Shown: positions 25,811-33,893 of the stretch, one piece after another
Position numbering within the stretch: position 1 is the first letter of the stretch
Layout of the letters: each line of letters starts with the position of its first letter
Assembly (NCBI GenBank): GCA_026001225.1
Contig: BNZQ01000014.1
Location: 1-42,598, forward strand
Origin: Clostridia bacterium
Lineage (GTDB): Bacteria; Bacillota; Clostridia; Christensenellales; DUVY01
DNA length: 42,598 nucleotides
Reading direction: 5' to 3'
The notes under the pieces: model-generated
What the model was told of the DNA's origin: nothing
The model's database searches: none
What the model saw: the letters and a program-made list of their open reading frames with translations, nothing else
Made by a program: the position numbers and the translations under genes

Positions 25811-28240
25811 ATGGAAATGACAGTCAAACAGGTGCGGGATACGATTGCCGGAAAGCTGTCGCGCTATTACGGTGCGAGCGTGAAGAACGCCGAGACGGAG
25901 CAGGTCTATAAAGCGGTGGCGATGTCCGTGCGCGATATCCTGATGGAGCGGAAAGCCAAATTCAACGCCGTTTTGCGCAAAGCGGGCGGCAAGCGCGTTT
26001 ATTATCTGTGCATGGAATTTTTAATCGGACGGAACCTGCGGAACAATTTATCCAATTTAGGTTTGGAGGACGTGTTTCAAAAGGCTCTCGCCGCCGACGG
26101 GTTCGACCTGTCCGCGCTGTACGAAACGGAGGCCGATCCGGGATTGGGCAACGGGGGCTTGGGGCGGTTGGCGGCGTGCTTTATGGATTCGCTGGCCGCG
26201 CTGAACTATCCCGCGATGGGCTTTACCCTGCGGTACGAGTACGGGCTGTTCAAGCAAAGGATTGTGGACGGCCGTCAGGTCGAGCTGCCCGACGAATGGA
26301 TGGACACCGGCGAGGCATGGATGGCGCCGCGCAACGACCGCACGTTCAAGGTGCATTTGGGCGGCGAGGTCGCGGAAACGCGAACCGAAGACGGCCGGCT
26401 GCAATTTGAATATACCGGCGGCACCGAGTTGGAAGCGTTCCCGTATGACCTGATGCTGTCGGGCGAGGGCGGCGACGCGGTGAGCGTGCTGCGCCTGTGG
26501 GGCGTGCGCGCGGCTTCGAACGCTTTCGATATGATGCGGTTTACCCACGGCGATTACGCCGCCGCATTGCTGCGGGACACCGAGGCCCAACTTTTGACCA
26601 AGGTGCTGTATCCCTCCGACGATCACGACGTGGGCAGAACCCTGCGTTTGAGTCAGCAATACGTATTGGTTTCGGCCTCGTTACAGAATATCTTAAAGGA
26701 ACACGTGTTGTATTTCGGCTCGATCGAGAGCCTGCCCGATAAAACGGCGATCCATATCAACGACACGCACCCCGCGTTAGCCGTGCCGGAGCTGATGCGC
26801 CTGCTGTTGGACGAACACGGGTTTTCGTGGGAAAAGGCGTGGGATTTCACGACGCGCATTTTGAACTACACCAACCATACCGTCATGGCGGAGGCGTTAG
26901 AGAAGTGGAGCGAGGAGCTGATCAAGACGCGCTTGCCCCGTGTTCATATGATCCTGCGCGAGATCAACAACCGCTTTTTGCGCGAGGAATGGGAACGGTT
27001 TCCGAACGATTTGGCGCGGCAGGAGCGCATGTCGATTTTCGGTCAGGGGCAGGTGCGCATGGCCAACCTGTCGGTGATCGGCAGCCGCCGCGTCAACGGC
27101 GTGTCCGCGCTGCACTCCGATATTATTAAAAACAGCGTTTTCCGCGATTTCTACGAGATGACGCCCGATAAATTCCTGAACGTCACCAACGGCATCGCCC
27201 ACCGACGGTGGCTGTGCCAAGCCAACCCGCGCCTCAACGGGCTGATCACGGATTTGATCGGCGACGGCTTTCGGCGCGACGCTTCGGAACTGAAAAAGCT
27301 GGCAAAATTTCAAAACGATAAAAACGTTTTAAAGGAGCTTGCCGGGATCAAGGCCCGCAATAAAATCGATTTTGCCGATTTTGTCAAACACGAGCAGGGC
27401 TTTACCCTGAATCCCGACGCGCGCTTTGACACGCAGATCAAGCGCCTGCACGAGTATAAACGGCAGCTTTTAAACGTGTTGAAGATCATATCCTTATACC
27501 TCGATCTGCGGGATAAGCCCGACGCCGACGTGCGGCCGCAGGCGTTTATCTTCGGCGCGAAGGCCGCCGCGAGCTATTCGCACGCGAAACGGATCATCGC
27601 TCTCGTCAACGCTTTGAGCGCGCAGATCGGGCAGAGCCGCAAAATCAAGGAAAAATTAGACGTGGTGTTTTTGGAAAATTACAACGTCACCCGCGCCGAG
27701 CGCCTGATCCCCGCCAGCGAGGTCAGCCAGCAGATTTCCCTCGCGGGCAAGGAGGCGAGCGGCACGTCCAACATGAAGTTCATGCTGAACGGCGCGCTGA
27801 CCTTGGGCACGTTGGACGGCGCGAACGTCGAAATGTGCGAGGCCGTCGGCAGGGACAATATTTTCATCTTCGGCTTGACGGCGGGCGAGGTGGAGGAGCA
27901 ATGGCGGAAGGGGTACTTCGCCACCGCGCACTATACGGGCGACGGGCGGATCCGCCGTGTGATCGACGCGCTGAAAATCGGTTTTTCGGGCGAGAGCTTC
28001 GCCGATATCGCCAATTACCTCGTCGCAAACAAGATTTTTTCCGATCCTTATATGTGCCTTGCCGATTTCGATTCCTATATGGCCGCGCACGCCGCGCTCG
28101 ACGCGCTATACGGGGACGCGGCGGCGTGGAACAAGAAAGCCCTGATCAATATTTCCGAGGCGGGCCGCTTCGCCGCCGACAGAAGTATCGGGGAATACGC
28201 GAACAAGGTATGGGGCTTGAAGCCGATACAAATTAAGTGA
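25811..28240 (+). CDS. glgP: Glycogen/maltodextrin phosphorylase (GT35)
   Basis: An 809-residue enzyme that releases glucose-1-phosphate from glycogen chain ends using phosphate and pyridoxal phosphate. The motifs are YYLCMEFLIGRNLRNNLSNL, DPGLGNGGLGRLAACFMDS, AIHINDTHPALAVPELMRLL, FLNVTNGIAHRRWLCQANP, FDTQIKRLHEYKRQLLNVL and EASGTSNMKFMLNGALTLGT, with the cofactor lysine near 655. The length is normal. The ATG at 25811 follows the -10 box closely; a second ATG at 25817 is the alternative. An upstream TTG start at 25772 would lie in the promoter and is rejected. The TGA stop is the first codon of a family A repeat. Confidence 0.96.
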   Translation: MEMTVKQVRDTIAGKLSRYYGASVKNAETEQVYKAVAMSVRDILMERKAKFNAVLRKAGGKRVYYLCMEFLIGRNLRNNLSNLGLEDVFQKALAADGFDLSALYETEADPGLGNGGLGRLAACFMDSLAALNYPAMGFTLRYEYGLFKQRIVDGRQVELPDEWMDTGEAWMAPRNDRTFKVHLGGEVAETRTEDGRLQFEYTGGTELEAFPYDLMLSGEGGDAVSVLRLWGVRAASNAFDMMRFTHGDYAAALLRDTEAQLLTKVLYPSDDHDVGRTLRLSQQYVLVSASLQNILKEHVLYFGSIESLPDKTAIHINDTHPALAVPELMRLLLDEHGFSWEKAWDFTTRILNYTNHTVMAEALEKWSEELIKTRLPRVHMILREINNRFLREEWERFPNDLARQERMSIFGQGQVRMANLSVIGSRRVNGVSALHSDIIKNSVFRDFYEMTPDKFLNVTNGIAHRRWLCQANPRLNGLITDLIGDGFRRDASELKKLAKFQNDKNVLKELAGIKARNKIDFADFVKHEQGFTLNPDARFDTQIKRLHEYKRQLLNVLKIISLYLDLRDKPDADVRPQAFIFGAKAAASYSHAKRIIALVNALSAQIGQSRKIKEKLDVVFLENYNVTRAERLIPASEVSQQISLAGKEASGTSNMKFMLNGALTLGTLDGANVEMCEAVGRDNIFIFGLTAGEVEEQWRKGYFATAHYTGDGRIRRVIDALKIGFSGESFADIANYLVANKIFSDPYMCLADFDSYMAAHAALDALYGDAAAWNKKALINISEAGRFAADRSIGEYANKVWGLKPIQIK

Positions 28241-28391
28241 AAAGTGAAAGCTTAAACAAGTGAAAACTGAAAACTGAAAACTGAAAATTTCGGTCGAATA
28301 CCCGTAAAAGAAGGTTTGTCGGCGGGGAAGAAACTTATAGCATAATAAAAGCAATTTCTTCGACAGGTCAATAGTTTTCAGTTTTCAGTTT
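28241..28391 (+). repeat. Family A MITE-like repeat, copy 9
   Basis: AAAGTGAAAGC, then GTGAAAACTGAAAACTGAAAAC. The core has GGTCGAATACCCG, GTCGGCGGGGAAG, GCATAATAAAAGC and TTCTTCGACAGGTCAA; the right arm is GTTTTCAGTTTTCAGTTTTT. It fills the gap between glgP and the GH13 gene and ends 7 bp before the next ATG. Confidence 0.75.
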
Positions 28392-28397
28392 TTAATT

Positions 28398-30167
28398 ATG
28401 ATATTTTTTGATCCTCTCAATCCCTCATATAAATCGCCGGCGGGCGCGTTGACCTTGGGACGGCCGCTGCGCCTGAAAATCGGATTGCCGCGAAATTTTG
28501 CCGCCCGCGAGGTTTTCGTCCTGCTGCAAAAGGACGGCGAGGAGCGCATGTGGTATCCCATGCGGTGGACGGGCATACGGAACGGCGCGGACGAGTTTCA
28601 ATCGGAGATCGGGATCACGACGTCGGGCTTGTATTTTTACCGTTTTTTCGCCAAAGGCCGGTGGGAGTGGGATATCGGCGCGGGCGCGCTTGCGGGCGGG
28701 GGCGGAGGCGGGGATTTTGTGCAGCTCGTATCCGAACCGGCGCGGCCCCCCGAGGGCTGGGCGGGCGGCGTCATGTACCAGATCTTTTGCGACCGGTTCG
28801 CCGTCGGTTCGGGCGGCCCGATCCGAACGAAAGCCGATTGCTCTTACCGCGACGATTGGGGCGGAACGCCGAAATTCCTGCCCGACGCGGCCGGAGAGGT
28901 GCGCAACGACGATTTCTTCGGCGGTAACCTGGACGGAATAACCGAAAAACTGGACTTTTTAAAGGACATGAGCGTGACCTCGATTTACTTGAATCCGATC
29001 TTCGAGGCGGCCAGCAACCATAAATACGATACGGGGGACTATTTCCGAATCGACCCCTTGTTCGGGGACTCGGCCGCTTTTCGGCGGTTGTGCGCGGCGG
29101 CGCGGCGCAAGGGAATCAAAATCGTTTTGGACGGCGTATTCAACCATACGGGCAGCGACAGCCGCTATTTCAATAAAAACGGGCGGTACGGCGGCGCGGG
29201 CGCGTACCGGTCGCCGGACTCGCCCTATTTCCCGTGGTTTACGTTCAAGAGCTATCCCGATACCTATGAATCGTGGTGGGACTTTAAGACCCTGCCCGCC
29301 GTCAAAAAGGACTCGCCCGCGTTCAGCGAATTTATCAACGGCGCGGACGGCGTGGCGGCGTATTGGCTGCAAAGCGGCGCGGGCGGTTGGCGGTTGGACG
29401 TGGCCGACGAATTGTCCGATTCCTTTTTGGAGGCGTTGCGGGTAAGGGTGAAAGCGGTCGATCCCGACGCGCTGATCGTCGGCGAGGTGTGGGAGAACGC
29501 CGCGCTGAAATTCGCTTACGGGGCGCGGCGCAAATACTTTTTGGGCAAGCAGTTGGACGCGGTGATGAACTATCCGTTTCGGACGGCGATCATCGAGTTC
29601 GCGCGGGACGGCAATTCCGCGAGCCTGTCCGCCGCCGTGCGGGAGATTTTGGATTGCTATCCCGCCGGCGCGGTCGCAAACCTGATGAACAGTTTAAGCA
29701 CGCACGACACGCCGCGCGCGCTGACGGTGTTCGAGGGGGACGTCTCCAAAATGCGGCTGGCCGCCGTATTGCAATATACCCTGCCGGGCTTTCCCTGCGT
29801 CTTTTACGGCGACGAGGCGGGCTTGTCGGGCGGCAAAGACCCTTTTTGCCGGGGCTGTTATCCGTGGGGTTTGGAAAATGCGGGTCTCATGGAGCATTAC
29901 AAATTTTTGGGGCGTTTGCGCGCGGAAAACCGAGCCTTTGCGGGCGGGGAATTCCGGTTGCTTCATGAGGGCGGCGGCGTGTTCATCTTCGAACGGCGTC
30001 TTTCGCATTCGGTTTCGGACGGCGCCGCGGTGATGATCGCCTTGAACGCGTCGGAGCGGGAGTTCGAATTGGAAACCGGCCGCCCTTTGACGGATTTACG
30101 GACGGGCAAAAAGGTCGACGGAGAAATTGCGATCCCGGCGCGGGATTTCGGAATATATAAAATCTAA
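28398..30167 (+). CDS. GH13 alpha-glucan hydrolase (neopullulanase/amylase-like)
   Basis: A 589-residue protein with an N-terminal beta-sandwich (about 1-118, CBM34-like by position) and a GH13 barrel. Conserved regions are VLDGVFNHTGSDS (region I), GWRLDVADE with the nucleophile Asp near 333, LIVGEVWENA with the acid Glu near 363, and LSTHDTPRAL with the third carboxylate near 436. The start VMYQIFCDRFA and the YKSPAGA opening are typical of intracellular neopullulanase/cyclomaltodextrinase enzymes. There is no signal peptide, so it acts in the cytosol, probably on maltodextrins or glycogen limit dextrins. No ribosome site is visible; the ATG comes directly after a family A repeat. Confidence 0.88.
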   Translation: MIFFDPLNPSYKSPAGALTLGRPLRLKIGLPRNFAAREVFVLLQKDGEERMWYPMRWTGIRNGADEFQSEIGITTSGLYFYRFFAKGRWEWDIGAGALAGGGGGGDFVQLVSEPARPPEGWAGGVMYQIFCDRFAVGSGGPIRTKADCSYRDDWGGTPKFLPDAAGEVRNDDFFGGNLDGITEKLDFLKDMSVTSIYLNPIFEAASNHKYDTGDYFRIDPLFGDSAAFRRLCAAARRKGIKIVLDGVFNHTGSDSRYFNKNGRYGGAGAYRSPDSPYFPWFTFKSYPDTYESWWDFKTLPAVKKDSPAFSEFINGADGVAAYWLQSGAGGWRLDVADELSDSFLEALRVRVKAVDPDALIVGEVWENAALKFAYGARRKYFLGKQLDAVMNYPFRTAIIEFARDGNSASLSAAVREILDCYPAGAVANLMNSLSTHDTPRALTVFEGDVSKMRLAAVLQYTLPGFPCVFYGDEAGLSGGKDPFCRGCYPWGLENAGLMEHYKFLGRLRAENRAFAGGEFRLLHEGGGVFIFERRLSHSVSDGAAVMIALNASEREFELETGRPLTDLRTGKKVDGEIAIPARDFGIYKI

Positions 30168-30181
30168 CGGGGACGGACGCG

Positions 30182-30413
30182 CCCCATAGACGGTGCAGGG
30201 TTTGCGCATCAAAATTTTACTCTCTTTATCCGCGGGTTTCCCTCGGATAAAGCCAACTAACAGCTTTTTACGGTGAGTAAAAAGCGTAGAAAAAGGGTGA
30301 ATGGACGGCTGTAAGCCGGACAGAGGGGAAAAACCGTAGCATACTTACATAGGTTTTTCCCCTAACTCAGGGCTTACGCATTTTCATGCGTAAGCCCCGT
30401 AGGCGGTGCGGAC
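30182..30413 (+). other. Five-hairpin cluster framed by a direct repeat
   Basis: Hairpin 1: CTTTATCCG (30224-30232) with CGGATAAAG (30244-30252). Hairpin 2: GCTTTTTAC (30263-30271) with GTAAAAAGC (30277-30285). Hairpin 3: CGGCT/AGCCG (30306-30318). Hairpin 4: AGGGGAAAAACC (30324-30335) with GGTTTTTCCCCT (30352-30363). Hairpin 5: GGGCTTACGCAT (30370-30381) with ATGCGTAAGCCC (30386-30397). CCCCATAGACGGTGCAG (30182-30198) recurs as CCCCGTAGGCGGTGCGG (30395-30411), with only A-to-G differences. It marks the border between GC-rich core and lower-GC DNA. It may be a structured RNA leader, or an end or origin of a mobile element. Confidence 0.6.
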
Positions 30414-30445
30414 ACGAGAGGGCGGCGAAAAGGAGAACCGACGGA

Positions 30446-30514
30446 ATGGTTAAGGACGAAGCTCAAGCACAAGAAAGTACAAACCTTTTTTCCAACATAC
30501 AACACGCACAATAA
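30446..30514 (+). CDS. 22-codon open frame with ribosome site, possible leader peptide or broken N-terminus
   Basis: AAGGAG at 30430-30435 precedes an ATG that opens MVKDEAQAQESTNLFSNIQH and stops after 22 codons. It sits between the hairpin cluster and the winged-helix array. It may be a leader peptide, or the true start of the next gene cut off by a frameshift. Confidence 0.35.
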   Translation: MVKDEAQAQESTNLFSNIQHAQ

Positions 30515-30585
30515 CGATAAAACGGCGCGAAACTGCGCTGGATATAGCGCATAAGCCTTCGGGGGAAACTAAGGCGGAGGCGATA

Positions 30586-31572
30586 TTGCAATTTTGCCAA
30601 ACGCCGAGGTCGAGCGGAGAGATTGCCGAGCTGCTTGGATTAAAAACAGCGTACTTCGTTTATGAGCATTATTTGAAGCCGCTAATTGAAAGAGGGGAAC
30701 TGAAAAAGACCTTGCCGACTTTGCAGCACAGTTCCCGTCAACGCTATGTTGCGGCGGAAGTAGATGTGGCGACATTCTCGGCAAACAGCGTTCTCGAATA
30801 CTGTAATATACCGCGCAGCAAGGCGGAAATGTTAGCGCACTTCGGCGTATATTTTGCACAACTAAACAAATTGCTCATGCCGCTACTATCCGAAAGAAAG
30901 CTCATAGAGGTAAAATCGCGGGAGACAGTTGGGAAAGGGTGGCAAAGATATTTAGCTGCTACGACCGATGCCGCAACTATTAACGAGCAGGTGCTTGCGT
31001 TCTGCCGTACTCCAAAATACCTGCACGAGATAGGCGGGCATTTTGGAATAAGCAGAAAATGCGACGGCATAAAGCAGTTTATCTCGCCGCTTGTCGAGAG
31101 CGGACAGTTGAAAAGTTATTATAATGCGGATACCTGCGGTACGCATTTGAAATACTATACTGTCGATAAAGATAACACGGTATTGACGAACGAAGCCTTA
31201 CTTGAATATTGCGCCGTGCCGAGAGGCAAGAAGGAAATCTGCGAGCATTTCGGCGCGAAAATCTGGACGGTTAAGAGAATGCTCAATCAGCTTGCGGACA
31301 ACGGCAAGCTAAAGTATTTGATACCCGCCGAGCCGACAAGCAAAAATCAGAAATATATGGTTTCCGAATGCGCCGCGCCCATCTTAACGGACAACGCTGT
31401 ATTAGCCCTCTGCGAAACGCCTAAAACGAAGGCGGAGGTTGCGGAGTATTTCGGATTACCGAAAACCCACATACACTATGTGCTGGGTCGGCTGATAAAG
31501 GAAGGGCGGCTGTCGTACACGCACACGGACAAGCTCGCATATAGGTTTCAGGGCTATGCGGCGGTGAGATAA
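30586..31572 (+). CDS. Array of five winged-helix-like repeats; possibly 5'-truncated
   Basis: A 328-residue protein made almost only of five repeats of about 65 residues. Each opens like LQFCQTPRSSGEIAELLG, VLEYCNIPRSKAEMLAHFG, VLAFCRTPKYLHEIGGHFG, LLEYCAVPRGKKEICEHFG or VLALCETPKTKAEVAEYFG, continues with a helix and L.PL...G.L, and ends in a QRY or QKY strand. Such units are known as the C-terminal part of AlbA_2/RecG-like ATP-binding regulators; here that domain is absent. The only start is a TTG at 30586 without a ribosome site. The frame is open back to 30454 and includes the likely first residues of repeat one, so the 5' end may be lost. Confidence 0.6.
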   Translation: MQFCQTPRSSGEIAELLGLKTAYFVYEHYLKPLIERGELKKTLPTLQHSSRQRYVAAEVDVATFSANSVLEYCNIPRSKAEMLAHFGVYFAQLNKLLMPLLSERKLIEVKSRETVGKGWQRYLAATTDAATINEQVLAFCRTPKYLHEIGGHFGISRKCDGIKQFISPLVESGQLKSYYNADTCGTHLKYYTVDKDNTVLTNEALLEYCAVPRGKKEICEHFGAKIWTVKRMLNQLADNGKLKYLIPAEPTSKNQKYMVSECAAPILTDNAVLALCETPKTKAEVAEYFGLPKTHIHYVLGRLIKEGRLSYTHTDKLAYRFQGYAAVR

Positions 31573-31617
31573 GTTTAACGAGCAACGATCTTGACACTAT
31601 CGGCAGTATTTCAAGGT

Positions 31618-31640
31618 GGCGGGCGTTTGCCTGCCGTTTT
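31618..31640 (+). terminator. Probable terminator after the winged-helix array
   Basis: GGCGGGC at 31618-31624 pairs with GCCTGCC at 31629-31635, with one mismatch, followed by GTTTT. Confidence 0.5.
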
Positions 31641-32011
31641 GCGTTAAAGCGGAATTGGCATTTAGGAACTTCTTTGCTTGGCTATGGCGGTTTGATGCCG
31701 TATTTCGCATGCCGGAGAGGTCATATTCCGAGCATTTTGAAAATTTTTGAGTAACTACGAGTTGGAGTTCACACTAAAATGCGGCTTGTGCGAGATAGAG
31801 CGGTTGTGATAGAATTATATGGGAGGGAAAGTTTATAGCTACTGGGTAATAAGACAAAATACGAACACCGCCACGGCGAGAGTAATCCGCCGTAACAGTG
31901 ATTTTTGCGTTATAGGGTCTTTGCTTTGTGCAATATGCCTAAAAATCGACCGTTGATACCGTTTTATGCTTGTGCAAAAGGGAGAAAATTGTTGTAGCGT
32001 GTCGAAATCAC

Positions 32012-32040
32012 TTGTGTTTTTGCGTTAAATAGACTATAAT
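32012..32040 (+). promoter_or_regulatory. Promoter of the sigma factor operon
   Basis: TTGTGT at 32012-32017, a 17 bp spacer and TATAAT at 32035-32040. This is a vegetative promoter, so sigI transcription here need not depend on SigI itself. Confidence 0.6.
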
Positions 32041-32112
32041 TGTATGGCAATATGGTGTATTGTAACTTCTTGACCGATAATGGTTAAGAGAAGTGGGAGA
32101 TATTTTGCTCGA

Positions 32113-32879
32113 ATGACGAACGGCAATAGCGACAACGGAATAGAAAGTCTGCCCCTCCGGGGGGGGGGGGAGCCTCACGGCTTTCTCTGCGTGTCGCCGA
32201 GGCTAAAACCGATAACGACGCGCTGAATTCTCTTATATCTGATTATCTGCCTTTTATAAAATCACTCGTCCGCACATATATCATAAACGCAAACAAATAT
32301 GATTTTGACAGCCTCGTCAGCATTGCTACCGAGGCTTTTTGGCTTGCCGTCAAAGCGTTTACGCCGGACAAGGGTACATTTATTTGCTTTGCCGCTGTCG
32401 TCATAAAAAGGCGGCTGCTTAATGAAATCGCCGCACAGAATGTAAAAAAGGGCAGAGAAGTCAATTTTTCCACACTTACGACAACTGATAACGACGGCAA
32501 CGAAACGCTGTTTGATGTTCCCGACGGCAGAACGCCGTGGGATAACCCTCTTAAATGGGAAATAGAGGCGATAAAGACGGAAAGTTTCGCCTATGGTGTA
32601 GATTTTTTCAAGCTCAAGGATTACTCTCCAAAAGCAGAAAAAACAAAGTTAGCCTGCTTTGCCGCCGTGAAAAGCCTGATACACAACGACGGCTTACTGC
32701 AAGCCTTCCGGCGGAAAAGCACCTTGCCGCTCAAAGAGTTGTGCGAACTGACGGGTGTAGAGCGCAAAACGCTTGAGCGGCACCGGCAGTACATATTGAC
32801 GGTAACGCTTATCTGCACGGACGACTATCCGTATTTACAGGAATGGTTGGCCCTGCGCAAATACGGCGTGTTGCCGTAA
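32113..32879 (+). CDS. sigI: SigI-type RNA polymerase sigma factor, out of frame across a G12 run
   Basis: The body from 32172 to 32879 reads as a SigI-family sigma factor. A region-2-like part has LNSLISDYLPFIKSLVRTYI, SIATEAFWLAVKAFTPDKG and VIKRRLLNEIA. The C-terminal part has FFKLKDYSPKAEKTKLACFAAV, LPLKELCELTGVERKTLERH and YPYLQEWLALRKYGVLP. That frame has no ATG, GTG or TTG before residues conserved in the family; a stop lies at 32127. The only upstream starts (ATG 32080 and ATG 32113, the latter with a GGGAG site 13 bases before it) are in another frame, which is open up to a run of 12 G (32159-32170) and ends at TGA 32224. One extra G or two fewer would join them. It is therefore phase-variable, mutated or mis-assembled. 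RsgI is encoded next. Confidence 0.8.
32159..32170 (+). repeat. Homopolymer of 12 G inside the sigI coding region
   Basis: An uninterrupted run of 12 G between CCCCTCC and AGCC. It lies between the only usable start codons and the conserved body of the sigma factor. Confidence 0.95.
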
Positions 32880-32904
32880 CAGATTTTGAAATTAAAACGC
32901 ACTA

Positions 32905-32945
32905 CCCCGAAGAATACGAGCCTCGGCTTGTATTCTTCAACGGGG
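32905..32945 (+). promoter_or_regulatory. Hairpin between sigI and rsgI
   Basis: CCCCG...CGGGG encloses AAGAATAC pairing with GTATTCTT, with AGC/GCT and a CTCG loop inside. No T run follows. It may limit read-through or protect one end of the mRNA, setting the ratio of sigma to anti-sigma factor. Confidence 0.55.
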
Positions 32946-32971
32946 CTATCTAAACCCGAGAGGCAAAGGAT

Positions 32972-33841
32972 ATGCAAGGTATTATTTTTGAGGTGAATAA
33001 AAACAAGGCGGTAGCCCTCGATAGCGAGGGACGTTTTGTCAACCTCAAAAACCGCGGATATGTCGTCGGCGAGAAATTGGAGATAGACAAGGCTCAACGC
33101 CCCGCGCGTTCTGTGTTCATGCGGCTGGCGACGGCGTTTGTTTTGGTGCTGACGCTGGCCGCCACGGGGATTTTCGGCGGGCTGTTTTACGCGGATAATT
33201 TTGCCGCAAGCTATACCGTGCAAATGGACATTAACCCATCGGTTACATTATATGTCAACGCAAAGGACATTGTAATAAAAGCCGTGGGAAATAACGACGA
33301 CGGTAAAGGTCTTAACCCGAACGTCCTCAGGGGCAACAAGATAGATGACTATATCGTAAGCTATCTTGATTTATGTGCGGAAAAAGGCTTTATAAGCGCG
33401 GAAAAGGACAACGCCGTTACAATTTCGGTAGACGGGAAAAAGGCGGATACTAACACCTCCGCGCTATCGGCACGGATTGAAAACGCGGTGCGGCGGGAAT
33501 TTAATAAGTTAGATATACCTGTCACTACGGAAACGGAAAACGGAATAACCGCACCGGGACCAGGCGATCCCGACGGCGGCGGCAGACAAACGGCAAACGT
33601 GTCGTTTGTTTCGCACATAACCGACGACGGCAGGACCGTTGTTTATTATAGATCCGTAAACCAACCGTTGGGCGAACGCCCCGAATATCCTAAGGATAAT
33701 CCTGTTCGGGAGGGTTATGACTTTTTAGGGTGGAGCAAATCCGCGGATATTTCCTATACCTCGTTTGAGGGCACTAATACAGAACACCATACGCTTAGCG
33801 GGGATATGACGCTTTATGCCGTCTGGAAGCCCACAAAGTGA
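32972..33841 (+). CDS. rsgI: RsgI-type transmembrane anti-sigma factor with InlB-like sensor domain
   Basis: A 289-residue protein. The cytosolic RsgI N-terminal domain (about 1-45: MQGIIFEVNKNKAVALDSEG) binds SigI in known systems. One transmembrane helix follows (about 50-73). The juxtamembrane domain has VQMDINPSVTLYVN, with the conserved Asn88-Pro89 pair; in characterised RsgI proteins autocleavage at the Asn-Pro bond is part of signalling. After a Gly/Pro linker (PGPGDPDGGG) the extracellular end carries an InlB/Flg_new-type repeat (YPKDNPVREGYDFLGWSK... to MTLYAVWKP). Clostridial cellulosome RsgIs have carbohydrate-binding domains at this place. AAAGGA precedes the ATG. It lies 92 bp after sigI. 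Confidence 0.88.
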   Translation: MQGIIFEVNKNKAVALDSEGRFVNLKNRGYVVGEKLEIDKAQRPARSVFMRLATAFVLVLTLAATGIFGGLFYADNFAASYTVQMDINPSVTLYVNAKDIVIKAVGNNDDGKGLNPNVLRGNKIDDYIVSYLDLCAEKGFISAEKDNAVTISVDGKKADTNTSALSARIENAVRREFNKLDIPVTTETENGITAPGPGDPDGGGRQTANVSFVSHITDDGRTVVYYRSVNQPLGERPEYPKDNPVREGYDFLGWSKSADISYTSFEGTNTEHHTLSGDMTLYAVWKPTK

Positions 33842-33893
33842 GGAAAGAAACAAAAAACAACAAAAATAAAAACAATAAAAGGAGAACATGACA

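Larger units (their letters stand above)
31573..32079. other. Long AT-richer spacer before the sigma factor gene
   Basis: Apart from a terminator-like hairpin near its left end and a promoter near its right end, I see no gene or repeat in this 500 bp stretch. It has stop codons in all frames. Confidence 0.5.

Noticed and set aside
30182..30413. CRISPR array
   Set aside because: The hairpins differ in sequence and length and there are no identical repeats with regular spacers.
32667..32879. Short 70-codon gene starting with GTG at 32667
   Set aside because: The same frame is open for a further 500 bases upstream and codes for conserved SigI sequence, so this is only the 3' part.
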